From: Chromobacterium rhizoryzae | GTDB taxonomy: Bacteria; Pseudomonadota; Gammaproteobacteria; Burkholderiales; Chromobacteriaceae | Direction of reading: 5' to 3' | NCBI RefSeq assembly: GCF_020544465.1 | Contig: NZ_CP066126.1 | Coordinates: 4,588,001-4,652,000 of the forward strand | DNA length: 64,000 bases | Shown: one piece after another, positions 40,967 through 50,066 of the stretch | How the letters are laid out: each line of letters opens with the position of its first letter | Position numbering within the stretch: the first letter of the stretch is position 1 | Position numbers and translations under genes: made by a program | Notes under the pieces: model-generated | The model's input: the letters and a program-made list of their open reading frames with translations, nothing else | What the model was told of the DNA's origin: nothing | The model's database searches: none

Positions 40967-41742
40967 ACCTCCGGCGCATCGAAGAAAGCGCTGGGCGACG
41001 CGCCCAGCTCGCGCTTGAACATTGTCGCGAAGGCGCTGGGACTGGCGTAGCCCAGATCCAGCGCCACCTCCAGCACGCTGGCGCCGCGCGCCAGACGTTC
41101 CAAGGCCGCGATCAGCCGCGCCTGCCGCCGCCACTGTCCGAAGCTGAGCCCGGTCTCGCGCTGAAAACGGCGCTGCAAAGTGCGCGGGTCCATCGCCGCC
41201 TGCGCCGCCCACTCGGCGACGCCGCGCGCGTCGCCGGGCTGACCGAGCAGTTGCCGGCACAGCTGGTCCAGCGCCGGCGACGCCGGCTGCGGCAAGGACA
41301 AAGCCAGGCTGGGCAGGCTGCGGATCTCATCCAGAATCAAGCCCATCACCCGCTCCGCGCGGCTATCCGGCGGATAAGGCACGGCAATGCCGGTCGCCGC
41401 CTGGATCAGCTCGCGCAACAAGGGCGACACCGCCAGCACGCAGCACGTCTCAGGCAAGCCGTTCAAGGCGTCGCCGCGCACGTACACCGTGCGCATCCGC
41501 ACCCGGCTCAGCATGTTCACCTGATGCCAGGTGGCGATGGGCAGCCAGATGCCGCGCGTCGGCGGCACGATCCAGCGCCCCTGATCGGTGGTGACCATCA
41601 TCACGCCCTCCACCGCGTACAACAGTTGGGCGGTGGGATGGGCGTGCCGCGGCGATACGCCGCCGGCCGCGTAATCGCGCGCCTTGCCCACCACCGGCGC
41701 CGCGCCGCCGTCGTAGTCATGCAAATGATCAAAATCCGTCAT
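40963..41742 (-). CDS. AraC-family transcription regulator with N-terminal cupin
   Basis: The protein has 259 residues. The N-terminal cupin domain has HAHPTAQLLYAVEGVMMV near residue 33. The C-terminal AraC DNA-binding domain has RTLQRRFQRETGLSFGQWRR near residue 190 and LDLGYASPSAFATMFKRELG near residue 228. It diverges from the MFS transporter gene 85 bp away and very likely controls it, a common pairing. The effector is unknown. Confidence 0.85.
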   Translation of the reverse strand: MTDFDHLHDYDGGAAPVVGKARDYAAGGVSPRHAHPTAQLLYAVEGVMMVTTDQGRWIVPPTRGIWLPIATWHQVNMLSRVRMRTVYVRGDALNGLPETCCVLAVSPLLRELIQAATGIAVPYPPDSRAERVMGLILDEIRSLPSLALSLPQPASPALDQLCRQLLGQPGDARGVAEWAAQAAMDPRTLQRRFQRETGLSFGQWRRQARLIAALERLARGASVLEVALDLGYASPSAFATMFKRELGASPSAFFDAPEV

Positions 41743-41827
41743 AACGCCTCTTTTGCAAAGATGCCTGCCCTATTTTCGCAGGACGGGCGTTGCTTTGCTC
41801 GCTAGTATGACTTCACCCACTAGCTGA

Positions 41828-43039
41828 ATGATTCTCAAGCCCATGACTACCGCCGCCGCCTCCGCGCCAGATCAAGACCGCACCCGTTTCCGCGTGCTGG
41901 GCGCCATCAGTTTCTCCCATTTTCTCAACGACATGCTGCAATCGCTGTTGTTGGCGACCTACCCGCTGCTCAAGGGCAATTACCAGCTCAGCTTCGCCGA
42001 GATCGGCCTGATGACCTTGACCTATCAGTGCACCGCCTCGCTGCTGCAGCCGCTGGTCGGGCTCTATACCGACAAGAAGCCGATGCCGTATTCGCTGGTG
42101 CTGGGCATGGGCGCCACCCTGTGCGGCCTGCTGCTGCTGTCCAGCGCCGGCAGCTTCCCGCTATTGCTGCTGGCCGCGGCGCTGGTGGGCACCGGCTCCT
42201 CGGTGTTCCATCCGGAATCGTCGCGGGTGGCGCGCATGGCCTCCGGCGGCCGTCCCGGTCTGGCGCAATCCATCTTTCAGGTGGGCGGCAACGCCGGCAG
42301 CGCCAGCGGGCCGCTGCTGGCGGCCTTGATCGTCATTCCCCTGGGCCAGGGCAGCATCGCCTGGTTCGGTCTCGCCGCCTTGCTGGCGATGGCGGTCTTG
42401 TTCAAGATCGGCCAGTGGTACAGCCATCAACAGCGCAAGGCCAAAGCCGCCGCCGCCGTTACGCCGCCGCCGCTGTCGCCGGCGCGCGTGAAGCTGACGC
42501 TGTTCGCCTTGCTGGTGCTGCTGTTCTCCAAATACTTCTACACCGCCAGCATCACCAGCTACTTCACCTTCTATCTGATTCAGCATTTCGGCCTGGGCGT
42601 GCAAGCCGCGCAGCTGCATTTATTCCTGTTCCTGCTCGCGGTCGCGCTGGGCACCATCTTCGGCGGGCCGATAGGCGACGCCATCGGCCGCAAGCGGGTG
42701 ATCTGGTTCTCCATCCTCGGCATCGCGCCGCTGACCCTGATACTGCCCTACGTCAATCTGTTCTGGACCAGCGTGCTGTCGCTGGGCATAGGCTTTGTGC
42801 TGGCCTCCGCCTTTCCCGCCATCATCATTTACGCGCAGGAATTGTTGCCGGGCCGGGTGGGCATGGTGTCCGGCATGTTCTACGGCTTCGCCTTCGGCAT
42901 TGGCGGCATAGGGGCCGCGGTGCTGGGCCAGCTGGCCGACAGCCACGGCATCGAATTCGTCTATCGCTTGTGCGCCTTCTTGCCGCTGCTGGGCCTGGTG
43001 GCCGCCCTGTTGCCGGATCTGCGCGGCGACAAGGTTTGA
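41828..43039 (+). CDS. MFS transporter, Fsr (fosmidomycin resistance) type
   Basis: The protein has 403 residues and 12 transmembrane helices. The Fsr family pattern is visible: SFSHFLNDMLQSLLLATYPL near residue 29, VGTGSSVFHPESSRVARMAS near residue 117, and FGGPIGDAIGRKRVIWFSIL near residue 280. It is a proton-driven efflux pump for fosmidomycin-like or other small compounds. Start 41828 or the ATG at 41843 are both possible; neither has a strong ribosome site. It is probably under the divergent AraC regulator. Confidence 0.85.
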   Translation: MILKPMTTAAASAPDQDRTRFRVLGAISFSHFLNDMLQSLLLATYPLLKGNYQLSFAEIGLMTLTYQCTASLLQPLVGLYTDKKPMPYSLVLGMGATLCGLLLLSSAGSFPLLLLAAALVGTGSSVFHPESSRVARMASGGRPGLAQSIFQVGGNAGSASGPLLAALIVIPLGQGSIAWFGLAALLAMAVLFKIGQWYSHQQRKAKAAAAVTPPPLSPARVKLTLFALLVLLFSKYFYTASITSYFTFYLIQHFGLGVQAAQLHLFLFLLAVALGTIFGGPIGDAIGRKRVIWFSILGIAPLTLILPYVNLFWTSVLSLGIGFVLASAFPAIIIYAQELLPGRVGMVSGMFYGFAFGIGGIGAAVLGQLADSHGIEFVYRLCAFLPLLGLVAALLPDLRGDKV

Positions 43040-43153
43040 CACTGGCGCCGCCCTGCCCGGATACTTCCGCCATTCAATTTTTCCAACGCGCCTGCGGCGC
43101 CGTCCGAGCGCTCGGCGGCTTACCGGGCGCGTTGCCCATTCGGACAGAAAATC

Positions 43154-45010
43154 ATGTGTGGAATCGCCGGCTTCTTCTCTCAACGCCCCGCCGCCGCGGC
43201 CACCGCCCAGGCCATGTTGACGGAGCTGGGCCGGCGCGGACCCGACGCCGCCAATCAATTATTGCTGAACGCGGACTGGCAGCCTGCGGCGGACGGCGAC
43301 ATCCACAACGCGCTGCTGCACGCGCGGCTGTCCATCATCGACCCGCGGCCCATCGCCAATCAGCCCATGGCCAGCGACGACGGCCAGGTCTGGATCTGCT
43401 ACAACGGCGAAGTCTACGACTGGGCCGCCGACAAGGCCGAACTGGAAGCCGGCGGCGCGCGCTTCGCCACCCACTCCGATACCGAACTCATCCTGCGCGG
43501 CTACCAGGCCTGGGGCATTGAGGCCCTGCTGCAACGGCTGCGCGGCATGTTCGCCTTCGCCATCCTGGATCTGAAGCAGCGCAAGGTGCACCTGGCGCGC
43601 GACCGCATGGGCGAGAAGCCGCTGGTCTATTCGCTGCTGGACGGCGATTTCGCCTTCGGCTCGCTGGTGCGCTCGGTGCTGCCCTTCTTGCCGCCGCAGC
43701 GGCGAGGCTTCTCCGCCGACGCCATCGACGCCTATCTGGCTCACCGCTACATTCCGTCGCCCGCCACCCTGTTCAGCCATATCCAGCGTCTGGAGAACGG
43801 CCACCGGCTGGAGTTCGATCTGGACACCCGTTCCTTGCGCAAGCTGCGCTACTGGCAGCCGGCCAAGGACGGTGGCGACTGGCTTCAGGAACTGGACCGC
43901 GCGGTGGCGATGCGCACCGTCGCCGACCGCCCGCTGGGCGTGCTCTTGTCCGGCGGCATAGACTCCACCGTGATCGCCAGCCGGCTGGCCACGCAGCAAC
44001 TGACGCAATTCAGCAGCTTCACCGCCGCCTTCCCCGGCTCCAAGCTGGACGAGGCCGCCGACGCCGCCGACTCCGCGCGCAGAATGGGCCTCGCCAACCT
44101 GGCGGTGCAGATGCCGGACAATCTGGCGGCGGATTTCGAACGCATCGTCGCCGACCTCGACCAACCCTTCGCCGATCCGTCCAGCTTCCCCACCTGGTAT
44201 CTGTCGCGCGAAGTCAGCCGCCACGTCAAAGTGGTGCTGGTGGGCGACGGCGGCGATGAACTGCTGGCCGGCTACAAGCGGATCAACAAGCATTTGCGCA
44301 CCCGCTGGCGCAGCCTGATCAAGCTGCCGCTGGCGATCAAACCGTCGCTGGACGGCAAGGGCGCCGGCAAGCTCGCCACCGAGCTGGCGATGAGCTGGCA
44401 GGACGCCTATTCGCTGCGCTTCTCCGGTTTCACCCCCGGCCAGCGCCTGTTCCTGCAAGGCCAGCGGCCGCTGTCGCGGCTCTGCCACTGGCGCGCGCCG
44501 GACGACATCGGCCCGCCGCCGGCCAACGCGTCGGCCGGCCTGCACCATTTGCTGGCGATAGACTTCGCCAACTATCTGCCGGACTACATCCTGCAAAAGT
44601 CCGACCTGTGCACCATGGCCCATGGCCTGGAAGGCCGCGCCCCTCTGGTGGATCACCGCTTCTACCAGGCTTTGCTGGCGGTGGACGGCAAGCAGCGCTT
44701 CACCCAGCCGGCCAAGCTGATCTTCCGCCGCGCCATCCACCCGGCGCTGCCGGCGGACTTCTTCCTGCGCAAGAAGCGCGGCTTCAATCCGCCGCTGTCC
44801 GGCTGGCTGAAAACCAGCCTGGCCCCGCGCATGGACGGCCTGGGCGAGCGCCTGGCCCGCTTGAGCGGCGGCCAGCTGGACGCCGCCGCAGTGGACGCCT
44901 TCGCCGCCGCCTACCGCGACGGCGCGGAGCACCTGGCCGAGCAGATGCTGCAATTGCTGATCCTGGACGAAAGCCTGGCGCAGCTCAGCCGGCTGGCGGC
45001 GCAGGACTGA
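43154..45010 (+). CDS. asnB: Glutamine-hydrolysing asparagine synthetase family protein
   Basis: The protein has 618 residues. The N-terminal class II amidotransferase starts with the nucleophile Cys2 (MCGIAGFFSQ) and has the RLSIIDPRPIANQPM and YNGEVYDW motifs. The C-terminal synthetase has the ATP pyrophosphatase loop VLLSGGIDSTVIASRLA near residue 270 and VLVGDGGDELLAGYKRI near residue 363. It amidates aspartate or, as in several genomic islands, another carboxylate. No polysaccharide or peptide genes are adjacent, so AsnB is the simplest call. Confidence 0.85.
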   Translation: MCGIAGFFSQRPAAAATAQAMLTELGRRGPDAANQLLLNADWQPAADGDIHNALLHARLSIIDPRPIANQPMASDDGQVWICYNGEVYDWAADKAELEAGGARFATHSDTELILRGYQAWGIEALLQRLRGMFAFAILDLKQRKVHLARDRMGEKPLVYSLLDGDFAFGSLVRSVLPFLPPQRRGFSADAIDAYLAHRYIPSPATLFSHIQRLENGHRLEFDLDTRSLRKLRYWQPAKDGGDWLQELDRAVAMRTVADRPLGVLLSGGIDSTVIASRLATQQLTQFSSFTAAFPGSKLDEAADAADSARRMGLANLAVQMPDNLAADFERIVADLDQPFADPSSFPTWYLSREVSRHVKVVLVGDGGDELLAGYKRINKHLRTRWRSLIKLPLAIKPSLDGKGAGKLATELAMSWQDAYSLRFSGFTPGQRLFLQGQRPLSRLCHWRAPDDIGPPPANASAGLHHLLAIDFANYLPDYILQKSDLCTMAHGLEGRAPLVDHRFYQALLAVDGKQRFTQPAKLIFRRAIHPALPADFFLRKKRGFNPPLSGWLKTSLAPRMDGLGERLARLSGGQLDAAAVDAFAAAYRDGAEHLAEQMLQLLILDESLAQLSRLAAQD

Positions 45011-45346
45011 GAGTCGCCCGGAATCCAAGCCCGCGGAGAAAGCCGAATGCTCAAGGAGTTGACGACGCTTTCAAGGCCGCCTCGCCAACGCGCGCTAGCA
45101 CTACGGGCTGGCGCTGAGCGACGCCGCGACGCATGCCATACCTATGGCCAGCGCCGCCCGGCGTCGCATCTGCTACATTCGACAACACATTTTCGTTTGA
45201 AAACGATAATGATTAGCATTAGTATTTTTAGGCAAGCCAAGCAAACAAAAATAAAGCGCTTACCCGCCAGGCTGGCGCCTTCAAGCGCCAAGCGGCCCGC
45301 TCGGGCCAAGCAGTGCCCTACTCAATTGAAACCAAAAGGAAACACT
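45011..45346. other. Spacer between asnB and ftrA, with the iron-regulated promoter
   Basis: No gene is seen. The first half (45011-45180) is GC-rich without features I can name. The second half is AT-rich and holds the sigma-70 promoter with overlapping Fur box (45197-45225). A 5' leader of about 115 bases before ftrA ends in AAAAGGAAACACT ahead of the ATG. Confidence 0.7.
45197..45225 (+). promoter_or_regulatory. Sigma-70 promoter with Fur box for the ftrABCD operon
   Basis: TTGAAA (45197-45202) and TAGTAT (45220-45225) are separated by 17 bases. The 19-bp stretch GATAATGATTAGCATTAGT (45205-45223) matches the Fur consensus GATAATGATAATCATTATC at 15 of 19 positions and covers the spacer and -10. 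Fur with iron should therefore block RNA polymerase, and iron limitation should release it. Confidence 0.85.
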
Positions 45347-45889
45347 ATGCGTCGCTTTGTTCAACTGGCTATCGCCACCGCAGCACTGACCGCTTCCGCC
45401 GCCGCCATGGCCAAGGAATACCCGATCGGCAAGCCGGCCCTGAAAAACGGCATGGAGATCGGCGCGGTCTACCTGCAGCCGACCAAGATGGAACCGGAAG
45501 GCATGATGCGCAAGGCCGAGGAGTCCGACATCCACCTGGAGGCCGACATCCACGCCACCAAGAACAATCCGAACGGCTTCGAAGAAGGCGCATGGATGCC
45601 CTATCTGGTGGTCAAGTACGAGTTGAGCAAAGTCGGCGGCAAGGAAGTGCTCAAGGGCGACCTGATGCCGATGGTGGCCAACGACGGCCCGCACTACGGC
45701 GACAACATCAAGCTGCAAGGCCCGGGCAAATACAAGCTGAAATACACCATCCTGCCGCCGTCGGCCAATCAACACGCCCACTTCGGCCGTCACATCGACA
45801 AGGAAACCGGCGTGGGCCCGTGGTTCAAGCCTTTCGAACTGAACTATGAGTTCACTTATGCCGGCATCGGCAAAAAAGGCGGCTATTAA
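45347..45889 (+). CDS. ftrA: FtrA, P19-family periplasmic iron-binding protein
   Basis: The protein has 180 residues with a signal peptide at 1-22 (ending AAAMA-K). It belongs to the P19/Tp34/FetP family: KMEPEGM, a DIHLEADIHATKNNPNGF segment near residue 64, PYLVVKYEL near residue 87 and HAHFGRHIDKETGVGPWFKP near residue 145, with Met and His residues that bind copper and iron. In Brucella and Bordetella FtrABCD it delivers iron to the FtrC permease. It is first in the operon behind the Fur box. Confidence 0.9.
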   Translation: MRRFVQLAIATAALTASAAAMAKEYPIGKPALKNGMEIGAVYLQPTKMEPEGMMRKAEESDIHLEADIHATKNNPNGFEEGAWMPYLVVKYELSKVGGKEVLKGDLMPMVANDGPHYGDNIKLQGPGKYKLKYTILPPSANQHAHFGRHIDKETGVGPWFKPFELNYEFTYAGIGKKGGY

Positions 45890-45914
45890 TCCCGTTGTTC
45901 TTGTAAAAACAGGA

Positions 45915-45960
45915 TTAATGCGAATGAGAATGTAAACGCCAGTCATTCTCAATGCGTTAA
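45915..45960 (+). promoter_or_regulatory. Long dyad with Fur-like half-sites between ftrA and ftrB
   Basis: Arms AATGAGAATG (45923-45932) and CATTCTCAAT (45944-45953) are extended on both sides by TTAATGCG and GCGTTAA, around an 11-base spacer. AATGAGAATG resembles Fur half-sites, but the spacing is not that of one 19-bp box. It could be paired operator sites, or an intergenic hairpin that adjusts mRNA levels of ftrA relative to ftrBCD. Confidence 0.5.
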
Positions 45961-46015
45961 AATAAGACAGCGCATGCCCTCGCCTGCGCTGTTTTCAATC
46001 CGGAGACCCTTTCCG

Positions 46016-46351
46016 ATGAAGTTCGCGCGCATGCTCCTGGCCGCCCTCGCGGCCTGCCTAGTGTCAATGTCCGTCCTCGCCGACGAGATGCCGGTGTTCA
46101 AGCTGGTGATGAAGGACGGCGTGTTCACGCCCGCCCGCCTGGTGGTGCCGGCCGGCAAGAAGTTCAAGGTTGAAGTGATCAACGCCGGCAAAACGCCGGC
46201 CGAATTCGAAAGCACGCCGCTGCGCAAGGAAAAGGTGCTGGGCCCCGGCGCGGAATCCTTCCTGGTGTTCCAGCCGCTGTCCCCCGGCGAGTACAAGTTT
46301 TTTGACGAATTTCACATGAAGACCGGCCAAGGCGTCATCGTCGCCAAGTAA
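46016..46351 (+). CDS. ftrB: FtrB, periplasmic cupredoxin-like protein
   Basis: The protein has 111 residues with a signal peptide at 1-22. The cupredoxin_1 domain has FTPARLVVPAGKKFKVEVIN near residue 38, AEFESTPLRKEKVLGPGAES near residue 62 and LSPGEYKFFDEFH near residue 88. In FtrABCD it is proposed to oxidise Fe(II) before permeation. GGAG lies upstream of the ATG; the in-frame codon at 45974 is outside the conserved protein. Confidence 0.87.
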   Translation: MKFARMLLAALAACLVSMSVLADEMPVFKLVMKDGVFTPARLVVPAGKKFKVEVINAGKTPAEFESTPLRKEKVLGPGAESFLVFQPLSPGEYKFFDEFHMKTGQGVIVAK

Positions 46352-46396
46352 ACGCGGCCCGTCCGCCGTTTAAGGCCGTATTCAGGAGTGCACCTC

Positions 46397-47221
46397 ATGG
46401 GACAAGTCCTATTCATTGTTTGGCGTGAAAGCGTCGAAGCCTTGCTGGTCGTCGGCATCCTGAATGCCTGGATGAACCAGAACCCGGCCGGCGCCGCCGG
46501 CAAACGTTATCTGTGGGCCGGCGTGGCGCTGGGCCTGTTCGCCGCCGTCGGCCTGGCCGTGGCCCTGTTCGCCGCCAGCAGCCTGATGGCCGGCGCGCAA
46601 GACGTGTTCCAAACGGTGATGGTGTTCACCGCCGCCGCGCTGATCGTGCATATGGTGCTGTGGATGCGCGAGCATGGCCGCACGCTGAAGAAAGAACTGG
46701 AGGCCGGCCTCCGCGAGAACGCCAGCAGCGCCAACTGGTGGGGCGTCACCTTGCTGGCCGCCATCGCCATCGCCCGAGAAGGCAGCGAAACCGTGGTCTT
46801 CCTCTACGGCATGCTGGCCGAGGCCGACGGCTCCACGCTGGCCAGCATGAGCTTCGCCGCCTTGATCGGCCTGGGCCTGGCCTTCCTGACCTTCTATCTC
46901 TTGCAGCTGGGCGGCAAATACCTGTCCTGGCGCTTGTTCTTCCGCATCACCGAAATCATGCTGCTGCTGCTCGGCGCCTCGCTCTTCCTCAGCGGTGTGG
47001 AAAAGCTGATCTCGATGGACATTCTGCCGGCGCTGATCGACCCGCTGTGGGACAGCTCCGCGCTGCTTGACGATATGAGCCCTGCCGGCGGCGTCGTCGC
47101 CTCGCTCACCGGCTATCGCGCCCACCCCGCCCTGATGAGCCTGATCGCCTACGCGCTGTTCTGGGCGACGATCTGGGCGCTGTTTCAGTGGCGCAACCGC
47201 AAACACGCGCTGGCCGTATGA
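46397..47221 (+). CDS. ftrC: FtrC, FTR1-family iron permease
   Basis: The protein has 274 residues and seven hydrophobic segments. Both iron-binding REXXE motifs are present: RESVE at residues 10-14 and REGSE near residue 127. It moves Fe(III) across the inner membrane. The ATG at 46397 has AGGAG upstream; the GTG three codons earlier is less likely. Its stop overlaps the ftrD start (ATGA). Confidence 0.93.
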   Translation: MGQVLFIVWRESVEALLVVGILNAWMNQNPAGAAGKRYLWAGVALGLFAAVGLAVALFAASSLMAGAQDVFQTVMVFTAAALIVHMVLWMREHGRTLKKELEAGLRENASSANWWGVTLLAAIAIAREGSETVVFLYGMLAEADGSTLASMSFAALIGLGLAFLTFYLLQLGGKYLSWRLFFRITEIMLLLLGASLFLSGVEKLISMDILPALIDPLWDSSALLDDMSPAGGVVASLTGYRAHPALMSLIAYALFWATIWALFQWRNRKHALAV

Positions 47222-48660
47222 AATCCGCCCGCCCGCCCCTTCCCCATTCCGCCGACGCTTGCGCCGGCGCTTCCTGTAGTCAGCCGACGGCCCCCGGTTT
47301 CATGGCCGCCGTCGGCTTGTGGCTGCGCGATCACGCCGGCCTGCTGCGCGCGCTGCAATGGGGAGTGGTGCTGGTCTACGCCGCGCTGCTGATCGTGCCG
47401 GCCTGCCTGGACCTGCCCGGAGACACCGCCCGGATCTGGAACAATCTGACCATCTTCGCCCAATTTGTGTTCTGGGGCATCTGGTGGCCCTTCGTGCTCT
47501 TGTCCATGGTGCTCTTCGGCCGGCTGTGGTGCGGCGTGTTGTGCCCGGAAGGCGCGCTGTCCGAATGGGCGGCCAAGAAAGGCCTGGGCCTGCCCATCCC
47601 GCGCTGGATGCGCTGGGGCGGCTGGCCCTTCGTCGCCTTCGCGCTGACCACCATCTACGGCCAACTGGTCAGCGTTTACCAATACCCCAAGGCCGCGCTG
47701 CTGGTGCTGGGCGGCTCCACCGTGGCCGCGGTGATCGTCGGCTTCATCTACACCCGCGGCAAACGCGCCTGGTGCCGCCACCTGTGCCCGGTCAACGGCG
47801 TGTTCGGCCTGCTGTCCAAACTGGCGCCGATGTATTACCGGGTGGACGAGGCAGCCTGGAAAGCCTCGCAGCAAGGCAAAACCATCCCGATACAGGCGGT
47901 GGATTGCGCGCCGCTGCAACCGCTGCGCCATATGCAAGGCGGCAGCGGCTGCCATATGTGCGGCCGCTGCAGCGGCCATCGCGACGCCATCGAACTGAGC
48001 CTGCGCTCGCCCACTGAAGAAGTGGTCAAAATCGCCGCCAAGGAAGCCGACGGCTGGCAAACCGCGCTGATCGTCTACGGCCTTCTGGGCGTGGCGATGG
48101 GCGCCTTCCACTGGACCATGAGCCCCTGGTTCGTGGCCATGAAGCAGGCGGCGGCGGAATGGCTGGTGGACCGCGACATCCTGTGGCCGCTGGACACCGA
48201 GGCGCCGTGGTGGCTGCTGACCCACTACCCGCAGCATAACGACGTATTTTCCTGGCTGGACGGCGCTGCGCTGATCAGCTATGTGCTGATCACCGCGCTG
48301 GCGCTGGGCAGCGGCCTGCTGCTCTGCCTGGCGGCCGGCGTGCGCATCGCCGGCCCCTGGCGGCTGCAACGCCTGCACCACCTGGCGCAGAGCCTGATCC
48401 CGCTGGCCGGCTGCGGCGTATTCCTGGGTCTGTCCGCGCTGACGGTGACGCTGTTAAAAGCCGAAGGGGTGCCGATGTTCTGGGCCAACGACGCGCGGCT
48501 GGCCTTGCTGGCCGGCGCCAATCTGTGGTCGCTGTGGCTGGGACGCGCCATCCTCGCGCGTTGGAGTTCCGGCTGGCGTCAGGCGCTGGCCTTGCTTCCC
48601 TTGCTGGCGGCGCTGGCCCTGGTGGACGCCGCCTGGGGCTTCATGTTCTGGTGGTGGTAG
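47218..48660 (+). CDS. ftrD: FtrD, membrane polyferredoxin of the Ftr iron system
   Basis: The protein has 480 residues and about 10 transmembrane helices. NapH/NosR-like cysteine motifs are LWCGVLCPEGALSEW near residue 102, WCRHLCPVNGVFGLL near residue 185 and GCHMCGRCSGHRDAIELSL near residue 243, the last a partial 4Fe-4S site. In FtrABCD it is thought to feed or accept electrons for iron redox cycling during transport. Translation is coupled to ftrC. Confidence 0.87.
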   Translation: MKSARPPLPHSADACAGASCSQPTAPGFMAAVGLWLRDHAGLLRALQWGVVLVYAALLIVPACLDLPGDTARIWNNLTIFAQFVFWGIWWPFVLLSMVLFGRLWCGVLCPEGALSEWAAKKGLGLPIPRWMRWGGWPFVAFALTTIYGQLVSVYQYPKAALLVLGGSTVAAVIVGFIYTRGKRAWCRHLCPVNGVFGLLSKLAPMYYRVDEAAWKASQQGKTIPIQAVDCAPLQPLRHMQGGSGCHMCGRCSGHRDAIELSLRSPTEEVVKIAAKEADGWQTALIVYGLLGVAMGAFHWTMSPWFVAMKQAAAEWLVDRDILWPLDTEAPWWLLTHYPQHNDVFSWLDGAALISYVLITALALGSGLLLCLAAGVRIAGPWRLQRLHHLAQSLIPLAGCGVFLGLSALTVTLLKAEGVPMFWANDARLALLAGANLWSLWLGRAILARWSSGWRQALALLPLLAALALVDAAWGFMFWWW

Positions 48661-48733
48661 CCGTCCCGCTGGCGACGGGGTGGGCGCTGTGCGATAACAA
48701 AGCATGCTCCCACCCTGATCCTGGAGTCGCGCC

Positions 48734-49495
48734 ATGTGGCGTCCGCTGCTGCTTGCCCTCTATTGCCTGGCCGCGACCGCGCGCGCCGAAACGCCGGCGA
48801 TAGACTTCGCCACCGGCGAGTGGCCGCCCTATGTGTCGCGCAGCTTCACCGCCGACGGCGTGTTCGCCGACATGGTGCGACAAATCTGCCGACGCGCCGG
48901 CTATACCGCGCGTTTTCACTATATGAGCTGGCCCCGCGCGGAAGCCGAAGTCAAAGCGGGCCGCGCCGCGGCGGCCTTTCCCTACCGGCCAACGCCGGAA
49001 CGCGCGCTCAGTTTCGATTTCTCCCCGCCGCTGATCCACAGCAGCAGCTACTTCTTCTACTACAAGCCCCGGCTCGCCAATCCCCCCTACGACTTTCACA
49101 GCCTGGCCGACTTGCGCGCCTACCGCATCGGCGTGCAGCTGGGCTATTGGTACCAGCCGTTGTTCAAGCAATACCGCCTGAACACGCTGAACACCAACGA
49201 CGAGGAAAACGCGATCAGGCTGCTGCGCGCCGGCCACCTGGACCTGGCGCCGCTGACGCTGGAACGCGGCCTGTTCCTGATCCGCACCCAGGCCGCCGGT
49301 CAGGAGCGCGACTTCGCCTACATTCCCACGCCGCTGGACAAGGCCACTTCGCTGTCGCTGATGTACTCGCGCACTTATCCGAACATCGTCAAACTACGGC
49401 GAGCAATCGATCAGACCCTGCAAGCGATGCAGGCCGACGGCAGCCTGCAAGCCATATACCAGCGTAATTTTCCCGAACTCAAGCCGCGGCGCTGA
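48734..49495 (+). CDS. Periplasmic solute-binding protein, family 3
   Basis: The protein has 253 residues with a signal peptide at 1-18 (cleaved after ARA). The SBP_bac_3 fold starts with IDFATGEWPPYVSRSFTADG and includes SWPRAEAEVKAGRAAAAFPY near residue 75 and the hinge segment YRIGVQLGYWY near residue 132. No ABC permease or ATPase is adjacent, so it is an orphan binding protein; such proteins can be sensors. Its last 17 bp overlap ybaK tail to tail. Confidence 0.8.
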   Translation: MWRPLLLALYCLAATARAETPAIDFATGEWPPYVSRSFTADGVFADMVRQICRRAGYTARFHYMSWPRAEAEVKAGRAAAAFPYRPTPERALSFDFSPPLIHSSSYFFYYKPRLANPPYDFHSLADLRAYRIGVQLGYWYQPLFKQYRLNTLNTNDEENAIRLLRAGHLDLAPLTLERGLFLIRTQAAGQERDFAYIPTPLDKATSLSLMYSRTYPNIVKLRRAIDQTLQAMQADGSLQAIYQRNFPELKPRR

Positions 49496-49961
49496 CCAGA
49501 ACCGGCTGCAGCACCCGCTGCGCGTCCTTGGGCGACATCCCGATCAGAAAACCGCGCTTGCCGCCGTTGATGTAGATGCGCTCCAGTTCGACGATGCTGG
49601 CCTCCATATACACCGGCATCGGATGGCGGGCGCCGAAAGGACTGGTGCCGCCCACCTGGTAGCCGCTGTGCTTGTCCGCGGTCTTGGGATCGCAGGGATG
49701 GACCTTCTTGACGCCGATCTGCTTGGCCAGCATGCCGGTGCCCACTTCGCGGTCCCCGTGCATCAGCACGATCAAGGGCCGCTTGTTCTCGTCCTCCATG
49801 ATCAAGGTCTTGATCACGCAGTGCTCGTCCACGCCCAACTCCCGCGCCGACACCGTGGTGCCGCCCTTTTCCTCGTACTTGTACAGATGCTCGCTATAAG
49901 CGACCTGATGCTCGCGCAATACCCGGATCGCCTGAGTGACCGGGGCTTTCTCCTTGGACAT
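49479..49961 (-). CDS. ybaK: YbaK/EbsC-type Cys-tRNA(Pro) deacylase
   Basis: The protein has 160 residues. It clears mischarged Cys-tRNA(Pro). Family segments are VIKTLIMEDENKRPLIVLMH near residue 50 (catalytic Lys), the HPCDPKTADKHSGYQVGGTS region near residue 88 and the INGGKRGFLIG end. The start at 49961 (MSKEKAPVTQAI) is preferred over a longer frame. Confidence 0.9.
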   Translation of the reverse strand: MSKEKAPVTQAIRVLREHQVAYSEHLYKYEEKGGTTVSARELGVDEHCVIKTLIMEDENKRPLIVLMHGDREVGTGMLAKQIGVKKVHPCDPKTADKHSGYQVGGTSPFGARHPMPVYMEASIVELERIYINGGKRGFLIGMSPKDAQRVLQPVLVSAAA

Positions 49962-50066
49962 GATCTTCACGGTGAAAAACAAAACGCCACTGTAGAAGTT
50001 TGAGCGCCGGCTGGCAAACCCCAAGCCGCCGCTTAGCCGCTCCAGTGCGGGGGGATTTGTCCCAGC

